A stretch of 7,058 nt of DNA. It comes from Actinomycetes bacterium (lineage in GTDB: Bacteria; Actinomycetota; Acidimicrobiia; Acidimicrobiales; Acidimicrobiaceae). Below are positions 1 through 5,913 of this stretch, one piece after another. The notes beneath the pieces are model-generated. The model was not told where the DNA came from and did not search any database. It saw only the letters and a program-made list of their open reading frames with translations. Numbering within the stretch: position 1 is the first letter of the stretch; each line of letters starts with the position of its first letter. The translations under genes were made by a program, and so were the position numbers. Where the stretch lies: assembly GCA_021790495.1 (NCBI GenBank), contig JAJYGZ010000317.1:1-7058 (forward strand), read 5' to 3'.

Positions 1-1197
1 ATCTATGCACCCACGGGGAAGTGCGACGTGTTTGGAAAACAGCTCGGCACACGAGATGATCCGTGGCTTCCCGAATGTTGGCATGCGCATAGCTTGGGCC
101 GCGTAAAACTCGGGATTTTGAAATGCCGCCAGCCGCGCTATGCGACTAACAAATACCGCTGGGAGCTCTGTGCGGTCAATAAATATTTGATTACCAAGAA
201 CGACCGCCAGGCTCTTGGGAAGACCCTCTGGAATTGGCGGTGCCTTGATATGGCGAGACGGCGGTGCCGCCCAGGGTTCCTCGTCCTCATTTGATAGCGG
301 AAGCCCGACCCCGAGAACCTCTCCTTCGGCAACCGCCTCTCCCAGCACTGACATCACCTCGCTCCGCGATAGGCGTTTGACCGAGGAGAGGTACTTCCAC
401 TGGTCACCATAAGGACAAAAATCATCGTCGACAAAGACACTGTTGCCGTCAGTCCGCGGACGTTTTTGGAGCGGCAACGCGATCAGATTGCCAAAGCCGC
501 CCATAGGCATGGTGTCTTGACTCGGGAAGAAGCGATCATAGGAGTCAAAGCCGATTTCGGGATAGCTATCCATGGTCGCGGTAAGGAGAAGTGATCCGAG
601 ACGCCGTGCGTCTGATGCCCGCACTGGCTCGGAAAAGAAGATCCATGCGTGAGCGCCATTTCCCGAACGCGATCGCTCAATTGCCACGGAAACGCCTTTT
701 GCCCGCGCGGTATCGCGAAATGCCCCGACATCGAGCTTCCAAGACGCCTTGTCGAAGTCGGCCGCGATGAACCAGCACGTCTCGTCCCTTAGCAAGGGAT
801 AGACGCCGAGGGTAAAGTCTTTCCGGTTAGACGGTCCTATGTCGGCGAGATGAGAACGAACTACGTCGTCGCTTACCGGAGTAAATGCTTGGTTTGAACA
901 CTCCCCGCACTTGACTTGTGGTTTAGAGCAAATTCCTGGCACCCACTCGTTCTTACATGCGGGTGCATAACCTGCCTTCCCAGTTTTAACGTTTTGCCAT
1001 CGACGCGGGAACACGTCTTCTCGTCCGCGAAACAGGTTCCTAAAAAGCGATATCTTCTCGGATGAGGGGGACGCCATCGAAACATGGTCAGCACTTAAAT
1101 GGGGCTGGCTGGCTAGCCGTTCTTCCAGTTCAAGCTCCAACCCGATAAGCTGCGCGGCTATTTCGGACCGTTGCCGGTCAAGGGCGGCCAGTCGCAA
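1..1197 (-). CDS. TOTE conflict-system type AEP primase protein, N-terminal part (runs off window)
   Basis: Translating the minus strand gives an uninterrupted frame from the TAA at 1288-1290 to the window edge. Numbered from TTG 1197, a helical N-terminus (1-40) is followed by the LFRNLFRGRED block (51-61). Cysteines 81, 90, 97 and 100 (the last two as CGEC) look like a zinc site. The primase metal motif AADFD has D147 and D149, and ERSRSGNGAHAW has H183. The blocks SYDRFFPSQDTMP (219-231) and LPLQKRPR (241-248) follow. These match the archaeo-eukaryotic primase domain of TOTE conflict-system proteins, which in complete members is followed by a superfamily 2 helicase. About 399 residues are visible and the helicase would lie beyond base 1. 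Such proteins are predicted to act on invading nucleic acid; the activity here is inferred. The start is uncertain: the helical family-like N-terminus begins upstream near ATC 1242, and the first in-frame ATG is at 1077. Family assignment is confident, exact start is not. Confidence 0.88.
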   Translation of the reverse strand, partial: MRLAALDRQRSEIAAQLIGLELELEERLASQPHLSADHVSMASPSSEKISLFRNLFRGREDVFPRRWQNVKTGKAGYAPACKNEWVPGICSKPQVKCGECSNQAFTPVSDDVVRSHLADIGPSNRKDFTLGVYPLLRDETCWFIAADFDKASWKLDVGAFRDTARAKGVSVAIERSRSGNGAHAWIFFSEPVRASDARRLGSLLLTATMDSYPEIGFDSYDRFFPSQDTMPMGGFGNLIALPLQKRPRTDGNSVFVDDDFCPYGDQWKYLSSVKRLSRSEVMSVLGEAVAEGEVLGVGLPLSNEDEEPWAAPPSRHIKAPPIPEGLPKSLAVVLGNQIFIDRTELPAVFVSRIARLAAFQNPEFYAAQAMRMPTFGKPRIISCAELFSKHVALPRGCID

Positions 1198-1242
1198 CTT
1201 TAGGTCCGCAATTTGTCGATGGATCTCGCCTGCTTCGTCGAT

Positions 1243-1692
1243 TGTATCGCACCTCTCAACCGGTAAAACTTCTCGGCTACGGCACCTTTATGTGGCCTTA
1301 GCGAGAAGCAACTTCCAAGTTCGTGACGGAGCACTTATGCCGCTCGCGCCAATGCCGCAAAACAAGCATCGTCTAATCTGCGATAGGCGCTCCGGCATGG
1401 TCTACGCCCCCATCATTTGTTACAGCGTATCGGTTCCAACATGGGTTTAGAAAGATCCCGAGATCCCTCAGCATGCTGATTTGACCGGTCGCGGCCCTAC
1501 GACGCATCGGTCCGCCAGCCGGCTAACGAACGAGTAGCGTGTGCGGCTCATGCCTCGGGCTATCCGAATCTATGAATGCTGAGATCAGATTTGATAGGTA
1601 CTTCGGCATGTCAGGCACCTATGCAGTGAAAAGATCTATCGACGCAGACGAGATAGAGGACTAATTCGAGACCATCGAACCTGCCGCAAAAA
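1243..1692. other. Non-coding divergent spacer between the TOTE gene and higB
   Basis: About 450 bp with no convincing gene on either strand. It should carry the minus-strand promoter of the TOTE gene; TACAAT read on the minus strand (1246-1241) resembles a -10 box but has no good -35 partner. A perfect 12-bp palindrome, TCAGCATGCTGA, lies at 1468-1479, and an 8-bp one, GACCGGTC, at 1483-1490. A 30-residue open frame at 1572-1664 has no recognisable family. The stretch may hold regulatory sites or decayed sequence, and I cannot tell which. Confidence 0.5.
1468..1479. repeat. Perfect 12-bp palindrome TCAGCATGCTGA
   Basis: The sequence equals its own reverse complement. It sits in the divergent spacer between the TOTE gene and higB, where a repressor site would be plausible. 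One perfect 12-mer in a 450-bp spacer can also arise by chance, and no promoter boxes are clearly placed around it. Confidence 0.25.
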
Positions 1693-1712
1693 TATATCCG
1701 TACCGATATACT
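1693..1712 (+). promoter_or_regulatory. higBA promoter -10 box with overlapping 18-bp operator palindrome
   Basis: TATATCCGTACCGATATA (1693-1710) is an inverted repeat with 6-bp arms TATATC and GATATA around a GTAC core; only the two bases flanking GTAC break the symmetry. TATACT (1707-1712) matches the -10 consensus at five of six positions and overlaps the right arm. Transcription would then start about seven bases later, at or next to the GTG at 1719. HigA-type antitoxins usually repress their own promoter by binding such palindromes, so autorepression is the natural reading. No good -35 box is visible at 17 bp. Confidence 0.6.
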
Positions 1713-1718
1713 TGAAAC

Positions 1719-2066
1719 GTGAAGCCAGTACAATTTCTCGGCGACTCGCTGAAACGTCTACGAGACTTTCCAGAAGACGTTCGGATGGATGCTGGCTATC
1801 AAATAGACAAAGTACAGCATGGCGAACAGCCCGATGATTTCAAGCCGATGCCTTCGGTTGGAAACGGTGTCGAAGAGATCAGAGTGAGAGATGACACCGG
1901 AGCATATCGGATCATTTACACGGCTCGCCTTGCCAACAGCGTGGTAGTCCTTCACGTTTTTGCAAAAAAGACACAAGCCACGTCCAAGCGAGACATCGAT
2001 GTGGCCAAGAGACGGTTCAACGAACTGATGGAACTGATGGGAGATAAAAATGAGCGAGCTAGATAA
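1719..2066 (+). CDS. higB: HigB-like toxin, phage-related Gp49 family (RelE/ParE superfamily mRNA interferase)
   Basis: A 115-residue protein of the usual length for the HigB/Gp49 family (PF05973, COG4679). Recognisable blocks are KPVQFLGDSLKRLRDFP at the N-terminus, DDFKPMPSVGNGVEEIRVRD in the middle, YRIIYTARL, and VLHVFAKKTQATSKRDIDVA near the C-terminus. Members of the fold typically cut mRNA on the ribosome and are neutralised by the antitoxin encoded just downstream; toxin-first gene order is the HigBA hallmark and is seen here. The GTG start is chosen because the family N-terminus (M-KPV-FLGDSL) begins exactly there. No ribosome site precedes it and the -10 box lies six bases upstream, so the mRNA is probably leaderless. 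The gene overlaps the antitoxin gene by 17 bp, which suggests coupled translation. The family is clear; the activity is inferred. Confidence 0.88.
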   Translation: MKPVQFLGDSLKRLRDFPEDVRMDAGYQIDKVQHGEQPDDFKPMPSVGNGVEEIRVRDDTGAYRIIYTARLANSVVVLHVFAKKTQATSKRDIDVAKRRFNELMELMGDKNERAR

Positions 2067-2331
2067 TTACCAGAGCGTGTGGGATGCGATTTCGGATACG
2101 CCCGAACAGGCAGCGAACCTACGAGCACGAGCGGAACTTATGCAAAAGATTGCGGCGATCGTGAAGGAGAGCGGTTGGACCCAAGCAGAAGCTGCCAAGC
2201 ACTGCGGGATTACTCAGCCACGCATGAACGACCTTCTACGTGGACGAGTATCGCGTTTCTCCCTCGACGCGTTGGTAAACATTGCTACAGCTACCGGTCA
2301 CCAGGTTCATGTGGAACTCGAATCAGTATAA
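2050..2331 (+). CDS. higA: HigA-like antitoxin, XRE-family helix-turn-helix protein
   Basis: A 93-residue protein of the XRE/HTH_37 antitoxin type (COG5606-like). The N-terminal 30 residues are helical and probably contact the toxin. The helix-turn-helix spans about residues 43-65 (WTQAEAAKHCGITQPRMNDL), followed by the family's RGRVSRFSLDALVNIATATG segment and a VHVEL end. It should bind and inhibit the upstream HigB-like toxin and repress the shared promoter at 1693-1710. The ATG at 2050 has a purine-rich site (GGGAGA, 2040-2045) at suitable spacing and lies inside the toxin gene in another frame, as is normal for these pairs. Base composition is lower in GC than the AIM24 region to the right, in keeping with a mobile accessory module. 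Confidence 0.9.
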   Translation: MSELDNYQSVWDAISDTPEQAANLRARAELMQKIAAIVKESGWTQAEAAKHCGITQPRMNDLLRGRVSRFSLDALVNIATATGHQVHVELESV

Positions 2332-2544
2332 ATTTTTAGAGCCATCTTTGGCCCGCAGTTGGCTTCAGCGTTCATCCGCTGGCGTGCTGAGGAGACCGGT
2401 CGGTCTTGACGCAGCAGGGATGTCGGGCGCAGTCTCGGTGGATTTGACCTTGGCTTCTGACTGGCATCGTCCGGTCTAATCCATCAACTCGGGGCCGCAT
2501 CGTACACGCGTTGGTGCGTCGGACCGCGACAACTTCTCATCCCA

Positions 2545-2610
2545 ACCTGGAATTGCTGCGAGATCAATCACGCAATACGGGCCGAATTCGTCATGCAATT
2601 CCCCTCAGGT
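2545..2610. repeat. Imperfect inverted repeat at the 3' end of vapC
   Basis: ACCTGGAATTGC (2545-2556) and GCAATTCCCCTCAGGT (2595-2610) form inverted arms. GGAATTGC/GCAATTCC pairs perfectly, and an outer ACCTG/CAGGT pair is offset by a four-base bulge. The loop is 38 nt. The right arm covers the vapC stop codon. The repeat lies in the spacer between convergent higBA and vapBC, so it could help end transcription or protect the mRNA end, but there is no T-tract and the loop is long. Confidence 0.3.
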
Positions 2611-3000
2611 CCAATTTTCGAGCCTTAGCCCGGGGACTCGAGCAAACTCACTGGTGTTGTTGGTAACCAGAGTGGCATCGGCTGCTAACGCGTGTGCCGC
2701 GATCATGGTGTCTAGGGATCCGATAGGTTGTCCAATCTGTTCTAGTCCCGCGCGCACAAGACCATACTTCCAGATCGCGTTCTCGTCGAAGGGCAGGATT
2801 TCGAGCGGGGAAAGGAACATCTCGAGTGCTCGTTGGTTCCGCTCCGACCCACTTTTGATTACCCCATAAGCTAATTCAGCGGCACTTACGCTGGATATGG
2901 CGATGGCACCTATTTCCTCCCGCCTGAACCTCGCCAATACTTGCGGCGGTCTGGAGTTAATGATGTAGATACAGATATTGGTGTCAAGGAGATAAATCAT
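2605..3000 (-). CDS. vapC: VapC-type PIN-domain ribonuclease toxin
   Basis: A 131-residue single-domain PIN protein of normal VapC length. The acidic metal-binding residues are D6 in LLDTN, E42 in SAAELAYG, and D97 in [11 protein letters not shown]; the C-terminal [14 protein letters not shown] block (112-125) is characteristic of the VapC group that cuts initiator tRNA or rRNA, although the target cannot be read from sequence. No active-site residue is missing. The ATG at 3000 overlaps the vapB stop as ATGA, and an AAGGGGG stretch lies just upstream inside vapB. The two proteins should be translationally coupled and form a toxin-antitoxin complex. It converges on the higBA pair across a 273-bp gap. 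Confidence 0.93.
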   Translation of the reverse strand: MIYLLDTNICIYIINSRPPQVLARFRREEIGAIAISSVSAAELAYGVIKSGSERNQRALEMFLSPLEILPFDENAIWKYGLVRAGLEQIGQPIGSLDTMIAAHALAADATLVTNNTSEFARVPGLRLENWT

Positions 3001-3233
3001 CCCCCTTGGATCTCCGAGCGCACTTCAGCGACCGGTTGCTCTCTCTTTAGGTTGAATTCCGGTTCAAATTCATCCAGGGCAGCTTCGAGGATATCCCAAG
3101 GCCTGTCCATCGGCAACAGAAGTACACCGTTGCCAAAATGGCGGATCACCACTTCTGTGCCTGTGAAGCGAAACTCCTTTGGCAATCGAATCGCCTGGCT
3201 GCGGCCAGTTTGGAACACTTTAGCCGTATTCAT
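2997..3233 (-). CDS. vapB: VapB-type antitoxin with AbrB/SpoVT DNA-binding domain
   Basis: A 78-residue antitoxin. The N-terminal [20 protein letters not shown] (1-20) is the swapped-hairpin AbrB/MazE motif found in VapB proteins; the acidic, less ordered C-terminal half ([14 protein letters not shown]) should wrap the VapC active site. The ATG at 3233 is chosen over an upstream in-frame ATG at 3275 because it has an AGGAG site four bases before it and matches the family N-terminus; the extra 14 residues would lie on top of the operator palindrome. It is the first gene of a vapBC operon and probably represses it through the palindrome at 3263-3274. Confidence 0.92.
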   Translation of the reverse strand: MNTAKVFQTGRSQAIRLPKEFRFTGTEVVIRHFGNGVLLLPMDRPWDILEAALDEFEPEFNLKREQPVAEVRSEIQGG

Positions 3234-3237
3234 AAGT

Positions 3238-3242
3238 CTCCT
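3238..3242 (-). promoter_or_regulatory. Ribosome binding site of vapB
   Basis: AGGAG on the minus strand lies four bases before the ATG at 3233. It decides the start of vapB against the longer in-frame alternative at 3275. Confidence 0.75.
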
Positions 3243-3262
3243 CGCGCCCTGATAGATACTGT

Positions 3263-3274
3263 TGATATATATCA
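3263..3274. promoter_or_regulatory. vapBC operator: perfect 12-bp palindrome TGATATATATCA
   Basis: A perfect palindrome 30 bp upstream of the vapB start, in an AT-rich patch that also offers TATGAT (minus strand, 3276-3271) as a -10 candidate. AbrB-type VapB antitoxins bind short palindromes overlapping their own promoter, so this is the likely autoregulatory site. It contains the same GATATA/TATATC hexamers as the higBA operator, in the opposite arrangement. Confidence 0.55.
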
Positions 3275-3275
3275 T

Positions 3276-3615
3276 AGTTGGTCGAATGAATTGGCACTGC
3301 GAGCAAGACCCGTCACGAGGGAATCCATGTCGACCTACCTTTCATGTCATGGTGAAGTCGGCGATCAATTTGCGGGTTCTCGCTATAGCGCCATCTCTGC
3401 CAAAGTTGCCTGCGCGCATCGAAGACCAAAGTAGTAGGCGCTCTTGGCGCTCACATGGCTGGATTTGAAGCAATTATCTGATGCGTCCAAAGCTAGCGGC
3501 CATGGCTGTCATCGGGCGATGAAGACTGGGAACCCGCCCGGTGCGCGTAGCATCACTCTTCTATCACCTCGGGCGCAAGGAGCTGATCGGATAGACCGGG
3601 GTGACTCGAATTGCG
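3276..3615. other. Non-coding spacer between the two PIN modules
   Basis: About 340 bp with no convincing gene. Open frames of 65-100 codons cross it on the plus strand, but they have no recognisable motif, no ribosome site, and partly mirror vapB. No tRNA, terminator or repeat of note was seen. It holds the region upstream of the vapBC promoter and the 3' flank of the second PIN gene. Confidence 0.4.
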
Positions 3616-4002
3616 CTAGCGCGGCGAGTAGACCGCGATCCCCCTAGCGCGGGTCGCCTCGATCAGTCGCTCGTCGTAGGCGACCATTCCTTGGAGGTCG
3701 GCGCCTATCTCAACCGCAGTTGCCAGGTGCAACGCGTCGAATGATCGAAGTGCCATTGGCAATAGTCGACCAGCTGCTGAGAATGTGCTGGGGCTTGGAA
3801 GCACTAACGAAACGGTCTCAAGCGCGTCTTCGATGATATCGCTGCCAATCCCGAGCCGCGCCCCGGCTCTTAGCGCTTCGGTACGGAGCAATTGGGATGA
3901 CCATATCGAATTGTGAGACCCATACCATGACCGCATAGGTTTTGACTCACCTTCATCCGTGATCAACTTGAGAAACGCTGAAGTATCCAGATACCAGACC
4001 GT
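3616..4002 (-). CDS. PIN-domain toxin (VapC-like), start codon non-standard
   Basis: A PIN-domain protein that would be 128 residues from ACG 4002. All four expected acidic residues are present: D6 in WYLDTSAFLK, E42 in LLRTEAL, D89 in LRSFDALHLATA, and D110 in MVAYDERL. It should be a metal-dependent RNase inhibited by the product of the gene five bases upstream. Between the in-frame TGA at 4015-4017 and the first standard start, TTG 3966, there is no ATG, GTG or TTG. Starting at TTG would delete LDTSAFLK and the first catalytic aspartate. The likely start is ACG 4002 (one base from ATG, in the expected place) or CTG 3990. Either translation uses a rare start codon or the gene has been silenced by a point change. 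Family assignment is firm; the start is open. Confidence 0.8.
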   Translation of the reverse strand, partial: TVWYLDTSAFLKLITDEGESKPMRSWYGSHNSIWSSQLLRTEALRAGARLGIGSDIIEDALETVSLVLPSPSTFSAAGRLLPMALRSFDALHLATAVEIGADLQGMVAYDERLIEATRARGIAVYSPR

Positions 4003-4007
4003 TGACG

Positions 4008-4271
4008 CTAGCGATCACCGCGCAATTCGTCGAGCACATCAGCTGTCTTTGCGGTCGTGGAAACTGCTTCAGGCAGTTCAGCGGCCCCACGACGAGCAAG
4101 TTGAACGCGCCCCGATGCAACCAATGCGGCGCAACCCGAAGCATTCGAAGGGGAACTAAGGATCGCCACTAAACGTCCTCGGTCGGTCACGCCGATCGTT
4201 TCGCCGCGCGCCACTCGACGAAGCGCTGCGGACGCATGCCGTTGTAGCTCTCGAATGCCGATCGTCTCCAT
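4008..4271 (-). CDS. Phd/YefM-family antitoxin partner of the PIN toxin
   Basis: An 87-residue protein. The N-terminal METIGIRELQRHASAALRRV and the following GETIGVTDRGRLVAIL (about residues 23-38) are the Phd/YefM DNA-binding fold, as found in antitoxins paired with PIN toxins. The C-terminus (LPEAVSTTAKTADVLDELRG) is the expected toxin-binding helix. The ATG at 4271 matches the family N-terminus better than a TTG nine bases upstream (4280). No clear ribosome site is seen for either. The stop lies five bases before the apparent toxin start, so the two form one operon. No palindromic operator was recognised upstream. Confidence 0.87.
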   Translation of the reverse strand: METIGIRELQRHASAALRRVARGETIGVTDRGRLVAILSSPSNASGCAALVASGRVQLARRGAAELPEAVSTTAKTADVLDELRGDR

Positions 4272-4280
4272 ATGCTGCAA

Positions 4281-4651
4281 ACGTAGCGCGCGATTTGCCA
4301 GGGCAATGCCTCATCGGCGAGAATTACCGGTTTCTTACGCCAACTTTGGTGAACCCCAAGGTCTTAAAAATAGGGCGAATGCCCGATGTAGCGATCTTGG
4401 TCTTTACTTAGCCTCAACGATATGGATCAGATCCCCCGGCAGTTTCTCATTGCGCCACCCGCAAACGAGGCCTATGATTGCGGCACTGATCGCCTTTGCC
4501 CGTGGCATTCAGCTGATATCGCAATTGCGAGAGTATTCCCCCGCGCCTACCCCGCCGGGCAAATGGCGAATTGCGAAATGAAGACGAGCCAGCGGGAGCG
4601 CCAACCGATGGCGGGGGCAGGCGCGCGGTATGCGGTGAGCAACGGGCGACC
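4281..4651. other. Non-coding divergent spacer before the AIM24 gene
   Basis: About 370 bp between the phd-like gene (minus) and the AIM24-family gene (plus). A perfect 12-bp palindrome, TCGCAATTGCGA, lies at 4519-4530, and a related GCGAATTGCGAA half-match follows near 4565. No promoter with two good boxes could be assigned. Long open frames on both strands here lack motifs and are treated as chance in GC-rich DNA. Confidence 0.4.
4519..4530. repeat. Perfect 12-bp palindrome TCGCAATTGCGA
   Basis: Identical to its reverse complement and located about 135 bp upstream of the AIM24-family start. It may be a regulator site for that gene, but nothing else in the sequence supports a function. Confidence 0.25.
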
Positions 4652-4658
4652 AAGGAGG
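4652..4658 (+). promoter_or_regulatory. Ribosome binding site of the AIM24-family gene
   Basis: AAGGAGG, an almost perfect Shine-Dalgarno sequence, lies five bases before ATG 4664. It fixes the start against an in-frame ATG at 4571. Confidence 0.9.
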
Positions 4659-4663
4659 TTCTT

Positions 4664-5446
4664 ATGATCAAGTACAAGCTCTCCGGCACCACCGTGCAGA
4701 CGGTGATCTGTCAGCTGGAGCAAGGCCAGACAATCTTTGCCGAGCCCGGAAAGTTCCTCTGGAAGACCATAAATGTCGGCATCGAAACGCGCTTGACGCG
4801 CCCGGTCGGCAACCAAGCGGGCGCTCCGGCCGCCGCGGGAGGGCTGCTGCAAAAAGCCATGGACGTCACCAAACGGGCGCTGGCCGGCGAGAGCTTGGCG
4901 TTTCAGTATTTCGCGCCCTCGGGCGGAAGCGGCCTGGTTGCCTTCGCCGGCGTCGTTCCGGGCGAGTTGAGTGCGATCGAGCTCGATGGCACCCGCGGCT
5001 GGCTCACCGAAAAAGCCACGTTTGTCGCTGCCGAGTCGAGCATCGACTTCGATATCGCCTTCACCGGGATGCGTGCCGGGCTGCGCGGTGGCGACGGATT
5101 TATTCTTGAGCATTTCACCGGCGCGGGTACGCTTTTTATAGCGGCCGCCGGGAGCCTGACGGAGATCAACCCGGCCAAGTACGGGGGAAAGATTCAAGTG
5201 CACACCGGCTGCGTGGTGGCCTTTGAAGACAGCCTCAAATACGGCGTCGAACGGGTCGGCGGCCTAAGCGCGCAAACGCTGATGACCGCGGCCTTCGGTG
5301 CAGAGGGCATCAACCTTGCAACTCTCGAAGGCGACGGGCGGGTACTGATCCAGTCTGTTACCCTTGAGGCATTGGCCCGATCTCTTCATCCCTATCTTCC
5401 GGGATCCGGCGAGGAGAAGCGGGGTCCATTGGGGGGCTTGATTTGA
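4664..5446 (+). CDS. AIM24 / TIGR00266 family protein
   Basis: A 260-residue protein matching the AIM24 (PF01987)/TIGR00266 family in length and motif order. The N-terminus has the repeated-strand signature QLEQGQTIFAEPGKFLW. A GGLLQKAMDVTKRALAGES helix follows, then VVPGELSAIELDGTRGWLTE. The glycine-rich GDGFILEHFTGAGTLFI strand pair starts at about residue 143, and VHTGCVVAFEDSLKYGVERVGG begins at 179. The family forms a beta-sandwich/TRAP-like fold; its bacterial role is not established, and the yeast homologue is a mitochondrial inner-membrane organisation factor. No signal peptide or membrane segment is seen, so it is probably cytoplasmic or peripheral. It is followed 146 bp downstream by a small helical protein on the same strand, likely co-transcribed. 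Higher GC and a strong ribosome site suggest native chromosome rather than the island. Confidence 0.92.
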   Translation: MIKYKLSGTTVQTVICQLEQGQTIFAEPGKFLWKTINVGIETRLTRPVGNQAGAPAAAGGLLQKAMDVTKRALAGESLAFQYFAPSGGSGLVAFAGVVPGELSAIELDGTRGWLTEKATFVAAESSIDFDIAFTGMRAGLRGGDGFILEHFTGAGTLFIAAAGSLTEINPAKYGGKIQVHTGCVVAFEDSLKYGVERVGGLSAQTLMTAAFGAEGINLATLEGDGRVLIQSVTLEALARSLHPYLPGSGEEKRGPLGGLI

Positions 5447-5580
5447 GCAACCGCGTGCCGCTTGGGTCCGGATCACCGCGACCAGGCCGACAATGCCTTC
5501 GCTGGCGAATGGGCTTCACTCGAGCGATAGCGGTGGTGTCGACAGGGTGGAGGAGCCAACCATAACGATTAGACGAACAG

Positions 5581-5586
5581 AGGAGG
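5581..5586 (+). promoter_or_regulatory. Ribosome binding site of the small helical protein gene
   Basis: AGGAGG lies six bases before GTG 5593 and supports that start, since the frame has no nearby ATG. Confidence 0.85.
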
Positions 5587-5592
5587 TCAGAG

Positions 5593-5913
5593 GTGGGATT
5601 TCTCGACAAGGCTAAGGCTCAGGCCGAACAAGCGATGGCCAAGGCCCAGCACGGAATGGTCCAAGGCCAAGCGCGTCTCGACCAGGTACAGGCCAAGCGC
5701 CAATCCGATGCGCTGCTGCGCTCGCTCGGCTCAGCTTATTACGCCCAAGAACGACAGGACGGCGCGCCCGAAGCAGTGTCGTCGGCCATGGCCGCTCTCG
5801 ATGCATTCGCGGCCGAACAGGGTTCGATCGACACTACGAACACCTCTGGGGGCGGCGCCTCTCCGGCGCCTGGCAGCCCGCCGCCGGGCGACTTCACCCT
5901 CGGCGACGAGTGA
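5593..5913 (+). CDS. Small helical (coiled-coil-like) protein of unknown function
   Basis: A 106-residue protein starting with GTG behind a strong AGGAGG. Residues 2-37 (beginning GFLDKAKAQAEQAMAKAQ) are rich in Ala, Lys, Gln and Glu and should form an amphipathic helix. A compact motif, DALLRSLGSAYYAQERQ, spans 39-55, then a second Ala-rich helix (62-76). The tail from about 84 is Gly/Pro/Ser low complexity, ending in GDFTLGDE. I recall similar short MGFLDKAKAQAEQ-type proteins in actinobacteria, some near AIM24-family genes, but no function is known to me and I cannot run a search. There is no signal peptide or membrane span. Position suggests it is expressed with, and may associate with, the AIM24-family protein; that is inference only. 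Confidence 0.8.
   Translation: MGFLDKAKAQAEQAMAKAQHGMVQGQARLDQVQAKRQSDALLRSLGSAYYAQERQDGAPEAVSSAMAALDAFAAEQGSIDTTNTSGGGASPAPGSPPPGDFTLGDE

Noticed and set aside
28..294. Plus-strand open frame of 88 codons
   Set aside because: It lies entirely antisense to the TOTE primase frame and has no motif or ribosome site.
483..1094. Minus-strand open frames at 483-731 and 873-1094
   Set aside because: They are out-of-frame shadows; the frame with AEP primase motifs runs through both regions.
1572..1664. Short plus-strand frame of 30 codons (MNAEIRFDRYFG...) upstream of higB
   Set aside because: No ribosome site, no recognisable family, and too short to support without conservation data.
2393..2406. 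AGACCG-GT-CGGTCT inverted repeat as a higBA terminator
   Set aside because: A two-base loop cannot form as drawn and no T-tract follows; the T5 run right after the higA stop has no good stem before it.
2079..2479. Plus-strand frames overlapping and following higA
   Set aside because: They overlap the well-supported HigA frame in another phase or lack any motif; composition looks random.
3234..3275. Longer vapB start at 3275
   Set aside because: It has no ribosome site, would cover the operator palindrome, and adds residues not seen in the family; ATG 3233 has AGGAG.
4571..4663. Upstream ATG for the AIM24-family gene
   Set aside because: The added 31 residues are low complexity and AAGGAGG directly precedes ATG 4664.
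4547..5203. Long (218-codon) minus-strand frame
   Set aside because: Antisense shadow of the AIM24-family gene in GC-rich DNA; its product has no domain and is rich in Gly, Arg and Ala.
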